Source: Phaeosaccion multiseriatum (lineage: Eukaryota > Ochrophyta, other classes). Taken from it: DNA of 64,000 nucleotides. Position 1 is the first letter of the stretch, and every line of letters starts with the position of its first letter. The translations under genes and the position numbers were made by a program. This document shows, one piece after another, positions 13,115-24,200 of this stretch. The stretch lies in the NCBI GenBank assembly GCA_965112735.1, contig OZ218950.1:1426001-1490000 (forward strand). The letters are read 5' to 3'. The notes beneath the pieces were generated by a model. That model made no database searches. It was not told where the DNA came from and was given only the letters and a program-made list of their open reading frames with translations.

Positions 13115-13548
13115 ATGATGTGGCCTCTGCCACTGCTGTTGCTCTCGCTGGTGGTGCCTTCCTTTGGCTTTCTATCCATCCCCGCCCTCTCCACGTCTGC
13201 TGCGCTGGCGTGGAAGCAGGACCGCCAGGGAGGAGGCAAGCTTTGCCCCCTCTCTCTTTCCTCCTCCTCCTCCTCCTCCTCCTCCTCCTCCTCCGCTCAT
13301 AGCAGGCGGAGATTCGTATCAGAGGCAGCTGTGGTTGTGGCAGGCGTGGTCACGGCTGGAAGCCTTACAAGCAGCGGTGGAGGAGGAGGCAAAAGTGGCT
13401 GTAGAGCTTTTGCAGAGGCGGCCGAAAACTATGTGGCCTACACTGCCGCAGACGGAAGCTACACATTCGAGGTGCCAGAGGGCTTCAAAAGCTTCAGAAA
13501 GGTGAGCCGAGGAGTGTCAGTTTAATCAGTCCAGGCTTTCTCTGTGTG

Positions 13549-13604
<56 letters not shown>

Positions 13605-14820
13605 TATTTTATCTCTCCTAGTTTCTCTCGCCTGTCTGGGTGCGTCTCCAGCTTGCACTGCATACCGCACCCTCGCCGAGCTCTCGCCTCAGCTTTGGCC
13701 TTCGCCCTCTTCTCTCCCCTTCCTTTACCGCCACCGCCGCTCACAACCCGCGACAGCCGCTGAAGACTCACGCCGACGAAGCCAATTTCAAGTCGACGGG
13801 CGTCAAGGGATACCAGGTGAGGGAGCGGGGACGAGAGGGATCAGGGCTGCGCTCTTCCTGCTGCTGGTGCTGGTGCAGGGAGTACGAGACAAGAAGGCCT
13901 TCCTCCCTTCTTTTTTTTCCCTCTTCTCGCCCTGACCATCAGCATTGACATGGCCATGGCATGGCTGCTGCGCCGCTTGATTGCTATGCTGTACCACTTG
14001 CCTAACTGCCCCACTCTGCTCTCCCCCTCCCTCCCTCCCTCCCTCCCTCCCTCTCTGTATCACCAACTGTCCTACCAGATCGGGGTAGCGGTGGACCCTG
14101 TGAAGCTCGACTCAGTGGACAAGTTTGGGACACCCGAAGAGGTGGGAAAGAGAGTGCTCAAGGTGAGTGACTGGCTGGCTGGCTGGCTGGCTGGGTGGCT
14201 GGCTGGATGGGTGGGTGGATGGGTGGGTGGTGCCTGCTGAGGGCTTTTGCGAATGAACATCGACAACGAATTCTCTCGTGTGTGGTGCACTTGTACACAC
14301 CACACAGGCATACACACTCACACACGCACACACACACACACACATACACACACACTCACACTCAGACTCACACTCACACTCACGCTCACAGGTCGAGCAG
14401 GGCAAGGACGGCTTCTTGGACGGGGAACTTCTGAGCACCGCCGAAGAGAGGCAGGCCGATGGGGTGGCGTCTTACGTGTTCGAATACGCGGTAAGCAATG
14501 TCAGCCTGTGAGCGACCCATGCACCTGACGTCCGTTCTTGGCACTACCGACGGGTGAACCCCTCCCCCGCCCCGGCCCTCTCTGCCACGTCAAGCGACGC
14601 CTTTCAGTCTGTAAAGTGTAGACAGCTTTTCGACGCCATTCTTCCACAGTCCGTTCTTCCTTCCTTCCTTCCTTCATTTCCTTTCTTCCTACCTTTGCCG
14701 AAATGGCGAGTATGAGAGGAAGAGGATTGTGTCCTGACACGCCTCCCACACCCCCTCCTCTGCACATACAATCACACACACACATACACACGCACACTCA
14801 ACTCTCACGCACACACACAC

Positions 14821-14868
<48 letters not shown>

Positions 14869-15021
14869 GAGAGCTCCCACTACAACACGCACTTCATCGC
14901 CAAGGCGGCAGTGAAGGACGGGAAGCTCTTTGTGCTCACGGCACAAGCAAAGGTCAAGGACTTTGAAACCGTCAAGGAGGGCATGAAACGCATGATTCAG
15001 AGCTTTCGGGTACTGTCATGA
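13115..15021 (+). CDS. PsbP-family thylakoid lumen protein, plastid targeted (gene B)
   Basis: Five exons, 13115-13501, 13757-13816, 14079-14162, 14392-14490 and 14866-15021, encode 261 residues; all four introns are phase 0. The product resembles the PsbP/PPD extrinsic proteins of photosystem II. The N-terminus is tripartite: a hydrophobic signal peptide (residues 1-20, ending PSFGF), a Ser-rich transit segment, then SRRRF plus a hydrophobic stretch ending CRAFA, which fits a twin-arginine lumen signal. The mature part has the PsbP pattern: YTFEVPEGF, then VDPVKLDSVDKFGTPEEVGKRVL, then an acidic GELLSTAEER loop, YVFEY, SSHYNTHFIAKAAVKDGKLF and a C-terminal MIQSFRVLS. A second in-frame ATG follows the first at 13118. 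Which PsbP subfamily it belongs to is not determined. Introns hold (CT)n, (CA)n and a perfect 15-mer copy. Confidence 0.85.
13551..13605 (+). repeat. (CT)n microsatellite in intron 1 of gene B
   Basis: About 50 bp of uninterrupted CT dinucleotides within the first intron. Confidence 0.9.
14055..14069 (+). repeat. Perfect 15-mer repeat copy beside the intron 2 acceptor of gene B
   Basis: CTGTATCACCAACTG lies nine bases before the exon start (…TCCTACCAG|ATC). This copy is clearly intronic and supplies most of the pyrimidine-rich 3' splice-site context. Confidence 0.85.
14767..14865 (+). repeat. (CA)n microsatellite ending at the gene B intron 4 acceptor
   Basis: CA repeats run directly into CACAG|GTGGAG, so the last CAG of the dinucleotide tract is itself the 3' splice site. 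A similar (CA)n run precedes exon 4 at 14290-14391. Confidence 0.85.
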
Positions 15022-15647
15022 GGCTCGAGTCAGTCGAGGATAAATCAGGTCAATCGATGTTGCACTTGGTCGATAGTGCCAGGCTCTGCAAGTCTGTTCG
15101 TCGGGGCTTCGAATCGATACACTGGACACACCGGGCCGGGCGGGGCAGGCGATGAAGTGTTGAGGATCTCGTCCTTGACGCCCTTCCTCTTGCCCTTGTC
15201 TGGAGATGGTGCAAGGGTGGGTAGGGAGGGACGGGCGAAGGCGGGTGGCGAAGAAGGTTGACAGAGCCCCCCCTCCACCCCTTCCTCCTCTCCCGCTGCT
15301 GCCCCGGCTGACACCCCTTACCGATGTCTCCTCCCAAGGGGTCCCAAGGGGGTCGCATCTCCTCCCCCCACCCCCCCCCACGGGGTTGTGAAGGTGTCAG
15401 GACGTGGTTCAAGAAGACGAAAGAGAAATGTGCTGCAGAGCGCACATGTGGATGGCTCAAGATTGGAAGCGAACGCACACGGGGGCATGTGTGTGCAGAA
15501 GCACAGACTGGCAGGAGGGCGGGAGGGAGAATCAATCCTAGAATTGCGTTGTGTGTGCAAATGCAAAAGGGCATTGTTTTTTTTCCTACGATAAGAAATT
15601 AAAGTAAATTATTTCTCTTTTGCCTCTCTTGGCAACTCTTATCGCTT
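15022..15647. other. Gap after gene B: 3' flank, no gene seen
   Basis: This is the downstream flank of gene B. Short open frames exist on both strands but have no recognisable protein pattern. The stretch at 15585-15640 is unusually AT-rich (poly-T, then AAATTAAAGTAAATTATTT) and may hold the end of the gene B transcript. Confidence 0.5.
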
Positions 15648-16127
15648 TATGCCTCTGATGGCACGCCCATCCTGCCCATATGCCTCTGATGGCATGCCCA
15701 GCCTGCCCATATGCCTATGATGGCATGCCCAGCCTGCCCATATGCCTCTGATGGCATGCCCAGCCTGCCCATATGCCTCTGATGGCATGCCCAGCCTGCC
15801 CATATGCCTATGATGGCATGCCCAGCCTGCCCATATGCCTCTGATGGCATGCCCAGCCTGCCCATATGCCTATGATGGCATGCCCTGTCTGCCCATATGC
15901 CTCTGATGGCATGCCCTGCCTGCCCATATGCCTCTGATGGCATGCTCAGCCTGCCCATATGCCTCTGATGACATGCCCTGTCTGCCCATATGCCTCTGAT
16001 GGCATGCCATGTCTGCCCACATGCCTATGATGACATGCCCTGTCTGCCCATATGCCTCTCATGGCATGCCCTGTCTTGCCATATGCCTCTGATGGCATGC
16101 CCTGTCTTGCCATATGCCTCTGGGGGA
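15648..16127. repeat. Tandem satellite, 31-bp unit, about 15 copies
   Basis: The unit reads TGCCCATATGCCTCTGATGG followed by CATGCCCAGCC. The period is exactly 31 bp (for example, TGCCCATA starts at 15673 and 15704). Units differ at CTCTGATG/CTATGATG and CCCAGCC/CCCTGTC. Each unit holds two hexamer palindromes, CATATG and GCATGC. It lies between the convergent 3' ends of genes B and C. A minus-strand open frame across part of it (15958-15647) merely translates the repeat, and 31 is not a multiple of three. Confidence 0.9.
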
Positions 16128-16179
16128 TGGCACCATCAAGGGTTCGGGAGAGGGCCCGCCCGCCCCGCCCATGATTCTC

Positions 16180-16495
16180 TTAAATCACTGGTGAGGAGAG
16201 AAGACCTCCCCACTTTCCTCCTCCTCCTCGGCGCCTCGACCCTCGAGCAGCCTTACTAAAGCTCGGCAGTAGTGAGGTATCAAGCTCCAAGTGAGCCCCT
16301 ACCCCACGCAGGTACGCCACAAGGCGAATCACGGCAGTCACATCCCGGGGCAGCCGCTTAAAGGCCACACGTGTCAACGCGGAGTCCCTCTCTAAGGGGG
16401 AGAGCATGTACGCCGCAGAGCCCGACAGCTGCGTTTCGAAGAGGGCACGTGCGAGCATCACACTGGTCACTGGGGCTGTATCACCAACTGCTGCT

Positions 16496-16554
<59 letters not shown>

Positions 16555-17955
16555 GGGTGGTGTTGGTGGTGCTAGTCCGGCTCCTCCTCCTCCTGCCGCT
16601 GCTGGGCAGGAAGTGGGTACTGGGAGGTCTACGGCGAGGCCCAAGTCGTCCATCGCTTGCTTCACTCGCTGCTCATCCTTTGCGGTGGCTGCGGGGTGGG
16701 TGCAGGGGAGGAGAGGAGGGAGGTTGGCGCCAGTGTTAGTGTTGGCACCAAAAAATGGGGGTGGGGGGGGGAAGGGAGGGAGGGTGGGAGGGAGGGACGG
16801 AGGGAGGGACGGAGGGAGGGGGGAGGGAGGGAGGGAGGGAGGGAGGGAGGGAGGGAGGGGGTGGTGTGTTTTTGCGCATCCCATCACGTGGGGAAGCCTC
16901 CTATTTCGACATGAATGAATCGACATCGATACTCATTCACAGCACTCACGCACTCACGTTCTTTCTCCGCATCAATCTCGGCGAGTGCCATATAGAGGTC
17001 CCCCAGAGCAGCTCTTGTCTCGTTGGAGATTTCCGCGACGGCACCCAGGTCCAGCAAGCCCACCACCCCTCCTGTGTCACGGCTGCTCTTGGTCTCCGCA
17101 CTCATCATGTACAGCAGGTTTCCGGGCCGGGGGTTGGTAGGGAACACGCCATCTACAAGGACCATATGGGCGAAGGTGGAAAGAAGCTTGTCGAAATAGG
17201 CTTCACGCTCCTTCTCAGATACAGTGTGCTGGACCAGGTGCTGTGGGAGAGGATAAGGGGGGGGGGGGGGGGATGGCAGTGGATGGTGTGGATGGCAGTG
17301 CATGGCGGTGAGAGGAAGAAATGGGGGGGAATCGACGGCAGAGGTTGTGGATGAGCAAGAGAGCGCAACGCTTTCCCCTTCCCCACCCTCCGCCCTGACA
17401 CCCACCCACCCACCCTCTATCATAACCCCCTCTATCCTCACCATCCTCTGTCCTGACACCCATGTACCCACCCTCGGTCCTGACACCCACCCTCAGTCCT
17501 GACACCCACCCTCTCTGTCCTGAGACCCACCCACCTTGTCAGCGAGGTACACGCCCCTGAGAGCCGAGGTAATGAGTATGTCAGGGGAGCTCAGGGGTCC
17601 CACCCCTGGGCAGCGTACCACCTGGTAAGAGGGGGATGGCAGTGGACGGGAGGGGGGGGGGAGGGGGGGGCAGTCGAGGGGAGTATGGGGCATGGGTCCA
17701 GGAGGGGTGTTACACACAGGCTGCACAGGCTCACGCGGGACGCCCCTGCTCCTGTATCACCAACTGCCCTGCTGTTGCTCCTGTGCATCACCAACCTCCG
17801 GCACGCTGACGGCCCTGCCCAGCAGTCCTGCCCTAAGCAAATTGCCTCGCACCAGCTCCATCTTGCGGGCCTCCTCTCTCAAGTCGCGACACGAGTGCTT
17901 CACCATGTGGTTCAACTCCTGCATCACGCCTGGCGACGACGACGACGACGACGAC

Positions 17956-18000
<45 letters not shown>

Positions 18001-18595
18001 GGAGCGGGTATACGGGATATCATCGGGGTTCGGGTACATAGGTGTATCATGCGGTTAGGGTTGTATGTGTACTCTGTGTATCTCACTGTCGTCAAAGCCC
18101 ATTCCTCACTGACTTACCGTCGGGGTCCATCTCTAACCAGCCTCTGTGCCTCCACTGCCTCAGCAGGAGAGCCACCGTGTGCACATCGTCGCTGGCCAAC
18201 GCCTGCTGTCGGTGATTTGTTCTCTTAACCACCACAGGCACGGGCCTGCTACCGCCCACCCCCGCCCCCCCTGCTCCTCCTCCTCCTCCTCCTCCTCCTC
18301 CGCCTTTGGATGGCAGTTGAAGCATCGCCCTGTAGAGACAACACAAGCTCCCCCCGGGGAAGGCGATGGGTGTCACCTCCAGTAACTGCGAGCCCTTTTC
18401 GTATGCAAGGCTGGTTCCGCTGCTGCTGTTGCTGCTGCTACTGCTGCTACTCCGCTTACGCCTCCCCCCTCTTTGTCCCGTCGCTTTGGGGCTGTGCGAT
18501 ACCACCCACTTCCTATGGTGCTTGCCTCCTGCGGACACACAGGGGCAGGGGGGGGGGGGGAGGCGCGCGACAGACAGACAGACAGACAGATAGGA

Positions 18596-18666
<71 letters not shown>

Positions 18667-20893
18667 AAGAGAGAGTTAGATCCTCTGCACCAAGCAGCAG
18701 CAAGTGGCTTCATTTATTGTCACTCTCCTTCACTCACTCGCTCTCTCCCTCCCTCCCTCCCTTCCTTCCTTCCTTCCTTCCTTCCTTCCTTCCTCCCTCG
18801 ATCCCTCCCTCTCCCTTCCTCCATCCCTCCCTCTCCCTCACTCACCAAAGGTGGTGTTGAGCTCTCTCCTGAGCTGACTCATATGCCTCTTCCTGCTGCC
18901 CCTCCCTTGCAGCATGGCAGCATGGCAGGCCCAGTCTACCCCCTTCTCTAGCTGAAAGGCCTCGGTAGGGGTACCTTCCCGGCCGAGCCCGCCGGTCAGG
19001 AGCAGCATCACCTTGAGGAAGAGAAGACGCAAAAACGAATTCAAATTCACACACACCCACACGCACACACACGAATCGAGTTTGTCGAGTTTGCGTTTGA
19101 GTTTCGGCGGAGGCAAGCGAGCCATGGATTGATGGGAGGAGATATCAGTAGGCCTACAGAGACATCAAAAAAGAAAAGAGAGAGAGAGAGAGAAAGCCCC
19201 CCCCGCCCCCCTCCTCCATTTTAAAATTCTCTCTTCCTCCTTACCTGATCGAAGGCCAGCGGGTAGAGCCCTTGTAAACTATTGGACACGGAGCAGGCGT
19301 CCTCCAAGAAGAGTCTCAAGGGCGGTTTCATCATATCATAACCCTCGACTCGGATACCCACTCCATCTCCACCTTCTCCTGCCCGTCCACGTCCTACTCT
19401 GGTGCCATCGGCGTCGCTCCCCAGCAGTAGCGGTACCCCCCCTTCACCTCCACCCTCTTCCCCATGCTGTAGGACCATCCAGCTATTGCTGCCACTGCTG
19501 CCTCTGCTTCTCCTCCCCAGACCACCCTTCCTTCTATGCCGTGTCCTTCCTCCCCCGTGTAGTTTTAGTTGTTGTTGCTGTTGTGGTTGCCCCGTCGTCA
19601 GCTTTAATCGCCTCGCTAGCCGGACCATAGCCCTCCTTATCCTTAGCTGCAGAAGCAAGCGAAAGAGAGCCACACTTGACGCTACTCGACGCCACCAACG
19701 AAAGCACAACCAACGCAGAGCCGCCGAGAAGAGGATGGGATGCCAGAAGGGAAGGACCACCCGCTGAAGCAGGTGGCATAATTCCTCCTCCGACCTACTC
19801 ACTCGCGCTGCTCGACCGAGGTAAGCGGCGCGGAGAGCAAAGAGATCGAAGGGCGGCAGCAGCCATGAGAGCAGGGAGGTGACCACAAGGGTAGCGGCAT
19901 AAACTGGGACGGAGCGGAGGAAGGGGTCGGAGACGAGGAATGATGGCAGCTGAAGGTCGCGGATGAGGCCATGGTGGCCGCGAGAGGAAGTGAATGATGC
20001 GTTTGGGTCATCACTCGCTTCTCTTGCTCCTCCGGCTGCTGCTGTGTCGTTTGCCCGCCTCTTTCTGCTTCTTTGCGCGGCAGGCGTATCTGCCTGGGGG
20101 TTGGTCCATGGGTTCCAGAACTTCAGTCCTTTGCCTTCCCCTAGGGGGAGAGAGGGGGGGGGGGATGAGGCACAGGTCAAATCTTTTGGAGTGGAGCTCC
20201 TCGATGCTCCTCCTCAGGGCTTGCCTCGGCTCGGTTTGCGGGTGGGCTGCGGGGCTTGTGGCCCTTCTCTCACCTTTTTCATTGAGCTCTGCAGCAGTGA
20301 CCCGCACCACACCGCTGTCCTTGTCCTGCCGCATGATTCGCACAGTTCTGCTGCTCTCGTTCTTGCCTTTCAGTGCATTCATTGCTCTTGACACGGGATT
20401 TCTGTCCTCCTTCTTCGACACCTGGCTGCTGCTGCTGCTGCTGCTGCTGCCGCTACTACTGCTGCTGCTGCCACTACTACGTCTACCGAAGCCTGTGGAA
20501 GTGGAGGGGAAATACGCAGGGCACTTAATTAAATAAAGCACAAAAGGGACACTTCAAGAGCCAGACATTCGGATGTTTCGTTCAGGATGCCTTCATACCT
20601 GCTGCGCCATCTCCACTGGATCCTCCTCGCAAAAACAAGATCCGCCTACTAGCTCCTACTCCACTCTCTCCCTGCCTCCCTATCTCTGACAAGTGCCACA
20701 GTGAGGCTGGGAGCGAGGAGGAGGAGGAGGAGGAGGAGGAGGAGGAGGAGGAGGAGGAGGAGGAGGAGGAGGAGGAGGAGGAGGAGGAGGAGGGAGAGCA
20801 GGAGGAGGAGGAGGACGTTGCATTGAGGAGAACAGGACACAGCATCAAAGTGACAGACGCAAGTAAAGCCTCCCCTCTCCTTGAAGGAGGCAT
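16180..20893 (-). CDS. ABC1/UbiB (ADCK)-family atypical kinase with altered catalytic motif (gene C)
   Basis: Nine exons (20893-20599, 20492-20274, 20140-19245, 19011-18846, 18528-18118, 17929-17796, 17621-17535, 17240-16958, 16688-16180) sum to 3,000 bp, or 999 residues. The first ATG at 20893 opens a hydrophobic, signal-like N-terminus (LLASVTLMLCPVLLNA), so an organelle or ER destination is likely. The ABC1 core is seen as RELNTTFGG, an Ala/Gly-loop equivalent PIAFPGGSLCCLYRAML, VVVKRTNH with the ATP-site Lys, DLREEARKMELVRGNLL, VSVPEVV, then FPTNPRPGNLLY and GLLDLGAVAEIS for the catalytic and Mg-binding loops. In known members the first reads (T/A)DPxxxN; here the Asp is Asn. The DFG-equivalent Asp is kept. 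The family supports quinone synthesis in mitochondria and plastids. The canonical KxGQ helix is not obvious. The long exon 3 (896 bp) has hydrophobic segments and may hide another intron. Confidence 0.75.
16499..16554 (+). repeat. (CTG)n/(ATG)n microsatellite in the last exon of gene C
   Basis: Adjacent CTG and ATG triplet runs encode Ala and Ser runs on the minus strand. They follow directly after a perfect 15-mer copy at 16476-16490. Confidence 0.85.
17752..17800 (-). repeat. Two 15-mer copies forming the gene C intron 5 donor
   Basis: On the minus strand, exon 5 ends GCCGGAG and the intron begins GTTGGTGATGCACAG, a diverged 15-mer. A perfect copy, CAGTTGGTGATACAG, follows at 17766-17752. 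The repeat core TTGGTGAT thus supplies the 5' splice site. The junction VSVPE-VVRCPGVG is in frame and fits the ABC1 alignment. Confidence 0.6.
17936..17999 (+). repeat. (GAC)n/(GAT)n microsatellite in gene C intron 4
   Basis: The run ends at the acceptor TCGCCAG|GCGTG when read on the minus strand, so it forms the region just before the 3' splice site. Confidence 0.8.
20717..20815 (+). repeat. (AGG)n microsatellite in exon 1 of gene C
   Basis: About 33 AGG triplets, read on the minus strand as a Ser run just after the N-terminal hydrophobic segment of gene C. Confidence 0.9.
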
Positions 20894-21291
20894 CACTGTC
20901 CCTTCTTCGTGGAATATCCAATGAGACACTGTACAAGAAATGGGAATCAATGGGAATTGGAGGGGCGTGGATGAGGTGAAACTCAAATTGTTTCCTATAC
21001 GTTCCTACGTCACCAGTGATTCTACAGTGACAAAGATTACAAAAAAAAAACCAAAGGCGAGGAGGTGAGCAAATCGACAGCAAGGAGGAGGAGGGAAAAG
21101 AGGAGGAGAAGGGAAAGAAGAAGAAGAAGTAGTGGCAGCAGCGGCGACGGCAGCAGAAGCCTCAACAGCAAACATGAAAACATGGAAAAGCTCTGTCTTT
21201 CTTTTGATCCTCTCATTCTCTCCTCCCTTTCTGTCTCTCCCCGCGCTTGCTGCTACTACTGCTCGTTCTGTAGGGAGATCAGCTGCACGCA
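20894..21291. promoter_or_regulatory. 398-bp head-to-head intergenic region of genes C and D
   Basis: Start codons of C (minus) and D (plus) flank it. It has no repeat-family copy and no clear TATA box. A short poly-A (21041-21050) and a GAG/AAG-rich stretch (21060-21130) are the only visible structures. Confidence 0.4.
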
Positions 21292-24200
21292 ATGTCTAGC
21301 TCCGAGGCAGAGGACGAGGACGTGAGTGGATCTGAGTCAGGATCAGGATCCGGCGGAGAATCGGGGTCTGACTCGGGGTCTGAGTCTGGCTCAAGCAGCA
21401 ATGGCAGTAGAAGTGGCGCTAGCAGCGACGAGGACAACAGCACTACTGGGGAAGGGAGTAGTAGCAGCGGAAGTAGAAGCGGGAGCGAGGACGAAAGCGG
21501 CAGCGAAAGCGACAGCAGCGGTAGCGGCAGCGCCGGTAGCCAGAGCAGCAGCCCCAGCAGCGACGACGAGAGCGACGTCGAGAGCGGCGACGGGGCTTCG
21601 GACAGCAGCCAAGATGGAAGTGCCACGGACAATGACGAAGATACCACTGCTTTGGTTGCCGCCGCCGAGCTGAGAAAGGCCAAGGACTTGTGTACGCTGA
21701 TGGATGGCACGGCCCTCCGCCTCTCGCACCGCTTCCCTCGCCCGCCGGTGCCCTCCCGCCGCTCCACGTCCTCGCGCCAGCCGCCGCTCCCACCCACGCA
21801 GCAGCAGCAAAAAGGAACAGACTCCGATTATCGGGCACCAGACGGCAAGGGAGAGGGACCCGAAGGGGAGAGAGGCCCTGCGTGGGGCTCTTTTTGGCCT
21901 TTTCAGGGACAGCAGCATCAGCAGCAGCAGCAGCAGCATCAGCAGCAGCAGCAGAAACCCCAGTCCACTTGGCCAGGCGAAGTGAACTCAGCGCGGCAGA
22001 TAGGCCCTCCGCAAGGCCCGGAGGAGGAGGGGGGGAGAGGGTGGTGGGGTGCGCTACGGACGGGAACGAAAGTCCTGGGAAGCTACGGTAAAGGGTACGC
22101 CAAGCCCGGTCCGGCATCAGAAGGAAGACAGGAGAGCAGCACGGCGGCAGAAGATGGGGCCACTGGAAAGAAGCGGTCTTGGCGAGAGCTTCGAACAGGA
22201 GCCAGGGTCGTGGGGGCGTACGGACTGCAGGCCAAGCGGGCTGCCGCTGCCGTCGCTCGGGCTGCTGCTGCTCGGGCTACGGCAGAGGCTGCTGCTGAGG
22301 CTGCTGGAAAGGCCGCTGCTGTGGAGGCGGAGGCACGTGGTCTCCAGCCTGAGGAGGTGGCAAATGCAGCAGCAGAGGCCGCTGAGGCAGCGGGGCAAGC
22401 CGTGGAGGAGGAAGCGGCGGTGCAAGAGGCCCAAGTTGTCGCGGCGGAGGCAGCAGAAGCACTTGCAGAAGCAGGGACTGCAGGAGAGGGCGTAGCGTCA
22501 GTCTATGGCGCCAAGGGGTGGCAGACACTCCGATCTGGGGCCCGAGGTGTTGGCACGTACGGTCTCCGAGCTAAGCGCGCTGCTTCCAGGGCTGCTGCTG
22601 CGAGGGCTACGGCAGAGGCGGCTGCTGAGGCTGCTGGAAAGGCCGCTGCTGTGGAGGCGGAGGCACGTGGTCTCCAGCCTGAGGAGGTGGCGAATGCAGC
22701 AGCAGAGGCCGCTGAGGCGGCAGGAACAGCAGTAGAGGAGGCAGCGGCGGTAGAAGAGGCTGCGGTTGTTGCAGCAGAGGCAGCAGAGGCGTTTGCAGGA
22801 AGAGCAGCAGAAGAGAGCGTGGCGCCTGCGTACGGCGCCAAGGGGTGGCAGACGCTCCGACCAGCCGCCAGAGGTGCTGGCACGTACGGTCTCCGAGCCA
22901 AGCGAGCCGCCGCTGCCTCCTCCAGAGCTGCTGCTGCTAGGGCTGCAGCCGCAGAAGCTGCTTTGTCTGCAGGAAAGGCAGCTGCTGTGGAGGCGGAGGC
23001 ACGTGGCCTCCAACCTGAGGAGGTGGAAGCAGTGGCAGCAGAGGCTGCTGAGGCGGCAGGGGCAGCCGTGGAGGAGGCAGCGGCGGCACAAGAAGCTGAG
23101 GTTGTCGCGGCAGAAGCAGTAGAAGCGTTTGCTGGAGGAGCAGCAGAGGCGACGAGTGGAGAGACGCAGACACCACCTTCGCGTTACGGGGCGAAACCGT
23201 GGCAGGGCTTACGCCAAGGGGCCCGAGGGGCAGGGGTGTACAGTCTCCGAGCTAGGCGAGCTGCTGCCGCTGCAATTAGGGCGGCTGATACAAGGGCGGC
23301 GGCAGCGGAAGCTGCTGAGGCTGCTGGCAAGGCAGCTGCTATGGAGGCGGAGGCACGTGGGCTTAAGCCGGAGGAGGTAGTAAATGCGGCAGCTGAGGCT
23401 GCTGAGGCGGCAGGAACAGCAGTAGAGGAGGCAGCGGCAGTAGAAGAAGCTGTGGTTGTGGCAGCAGAGGCAGCAGAGGCAGATGCAGGAAGAGAGGCAG
23501 AGGAGGTTGCAGGAGCTGGAGCAGGGGAGAGTGGAGCAGCTGCTTCGTATGGCGCCAAGGCGTGGCAGGGCTTGCGCGCAGGAGCCCGAGGGGTGGGCGT
23601 GTATGGCCTGCAGGCTAAGAGAGCTGCCGCTGCCGCTTCCAGGGCTGCTGATACGAGGGCGGCGGCAGCGAAAGCTGCTGAGTCTGCTGGCAAGGCCGCT
23701 GCCGTGGAGGCGGAGGCACGTGGTCTCCAGCCTGAGGAGGTGAAAGCGGCGGCAGTTGAGGCGGCTGATGCGGCAGGGGCAGCGGTGGAGGAGGCAGCGG
23801 CGGCGCAAGAGGCCTTAGTTGTCGCGGCGGAGGCAGCAGAGGCGATTGCAGGAGGAGCTGCAGCAGCAGGACTGAATGGGGCGCCTGCTTATGGTACCAA
23901 GGGGTGGCAGGCTTTGCGCTTAGGGGCCAGGGGAGTGGGGGTCTACGGTGTCCGAGCGAAGCGAGCTGTGGCCGCTGGGATCAGAGCTGCCGCCGCTATG
24001 GCTGAGGCGGGGAAAGCTGCAGCGGCTGCCGGGGAAGCCGCTGCTGTGGAGGCGAAGGCACGTGGTCTCAAGGCCGAGGAGGTGGAAGCCGCAGCAGCGA
24101 AGGCCGCTGAGGCGGCAGGGGCAGCAGTAGAGGAGGCAGCGGCGGCGCGAGAAGCTGAAGTTGTCGCGACGGAAGCAGCAGAGGCATTTGCAGAAGCAGG

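Noticed and set aside
15647-15958. Minus-strand open frame of 103 codons over the satellite (MPSEAYGQAGHAI-like repeats)
   Set aside because: It only translates the 31-bp satellite; the period is not a multiple of three and the units drift as non-coding repeats.
15648-16127. CRISPR-like look of regularly repeated units
   Set aside because: The units are head-to-tail with no unique spacers, in a spliced eukaryotic locus.
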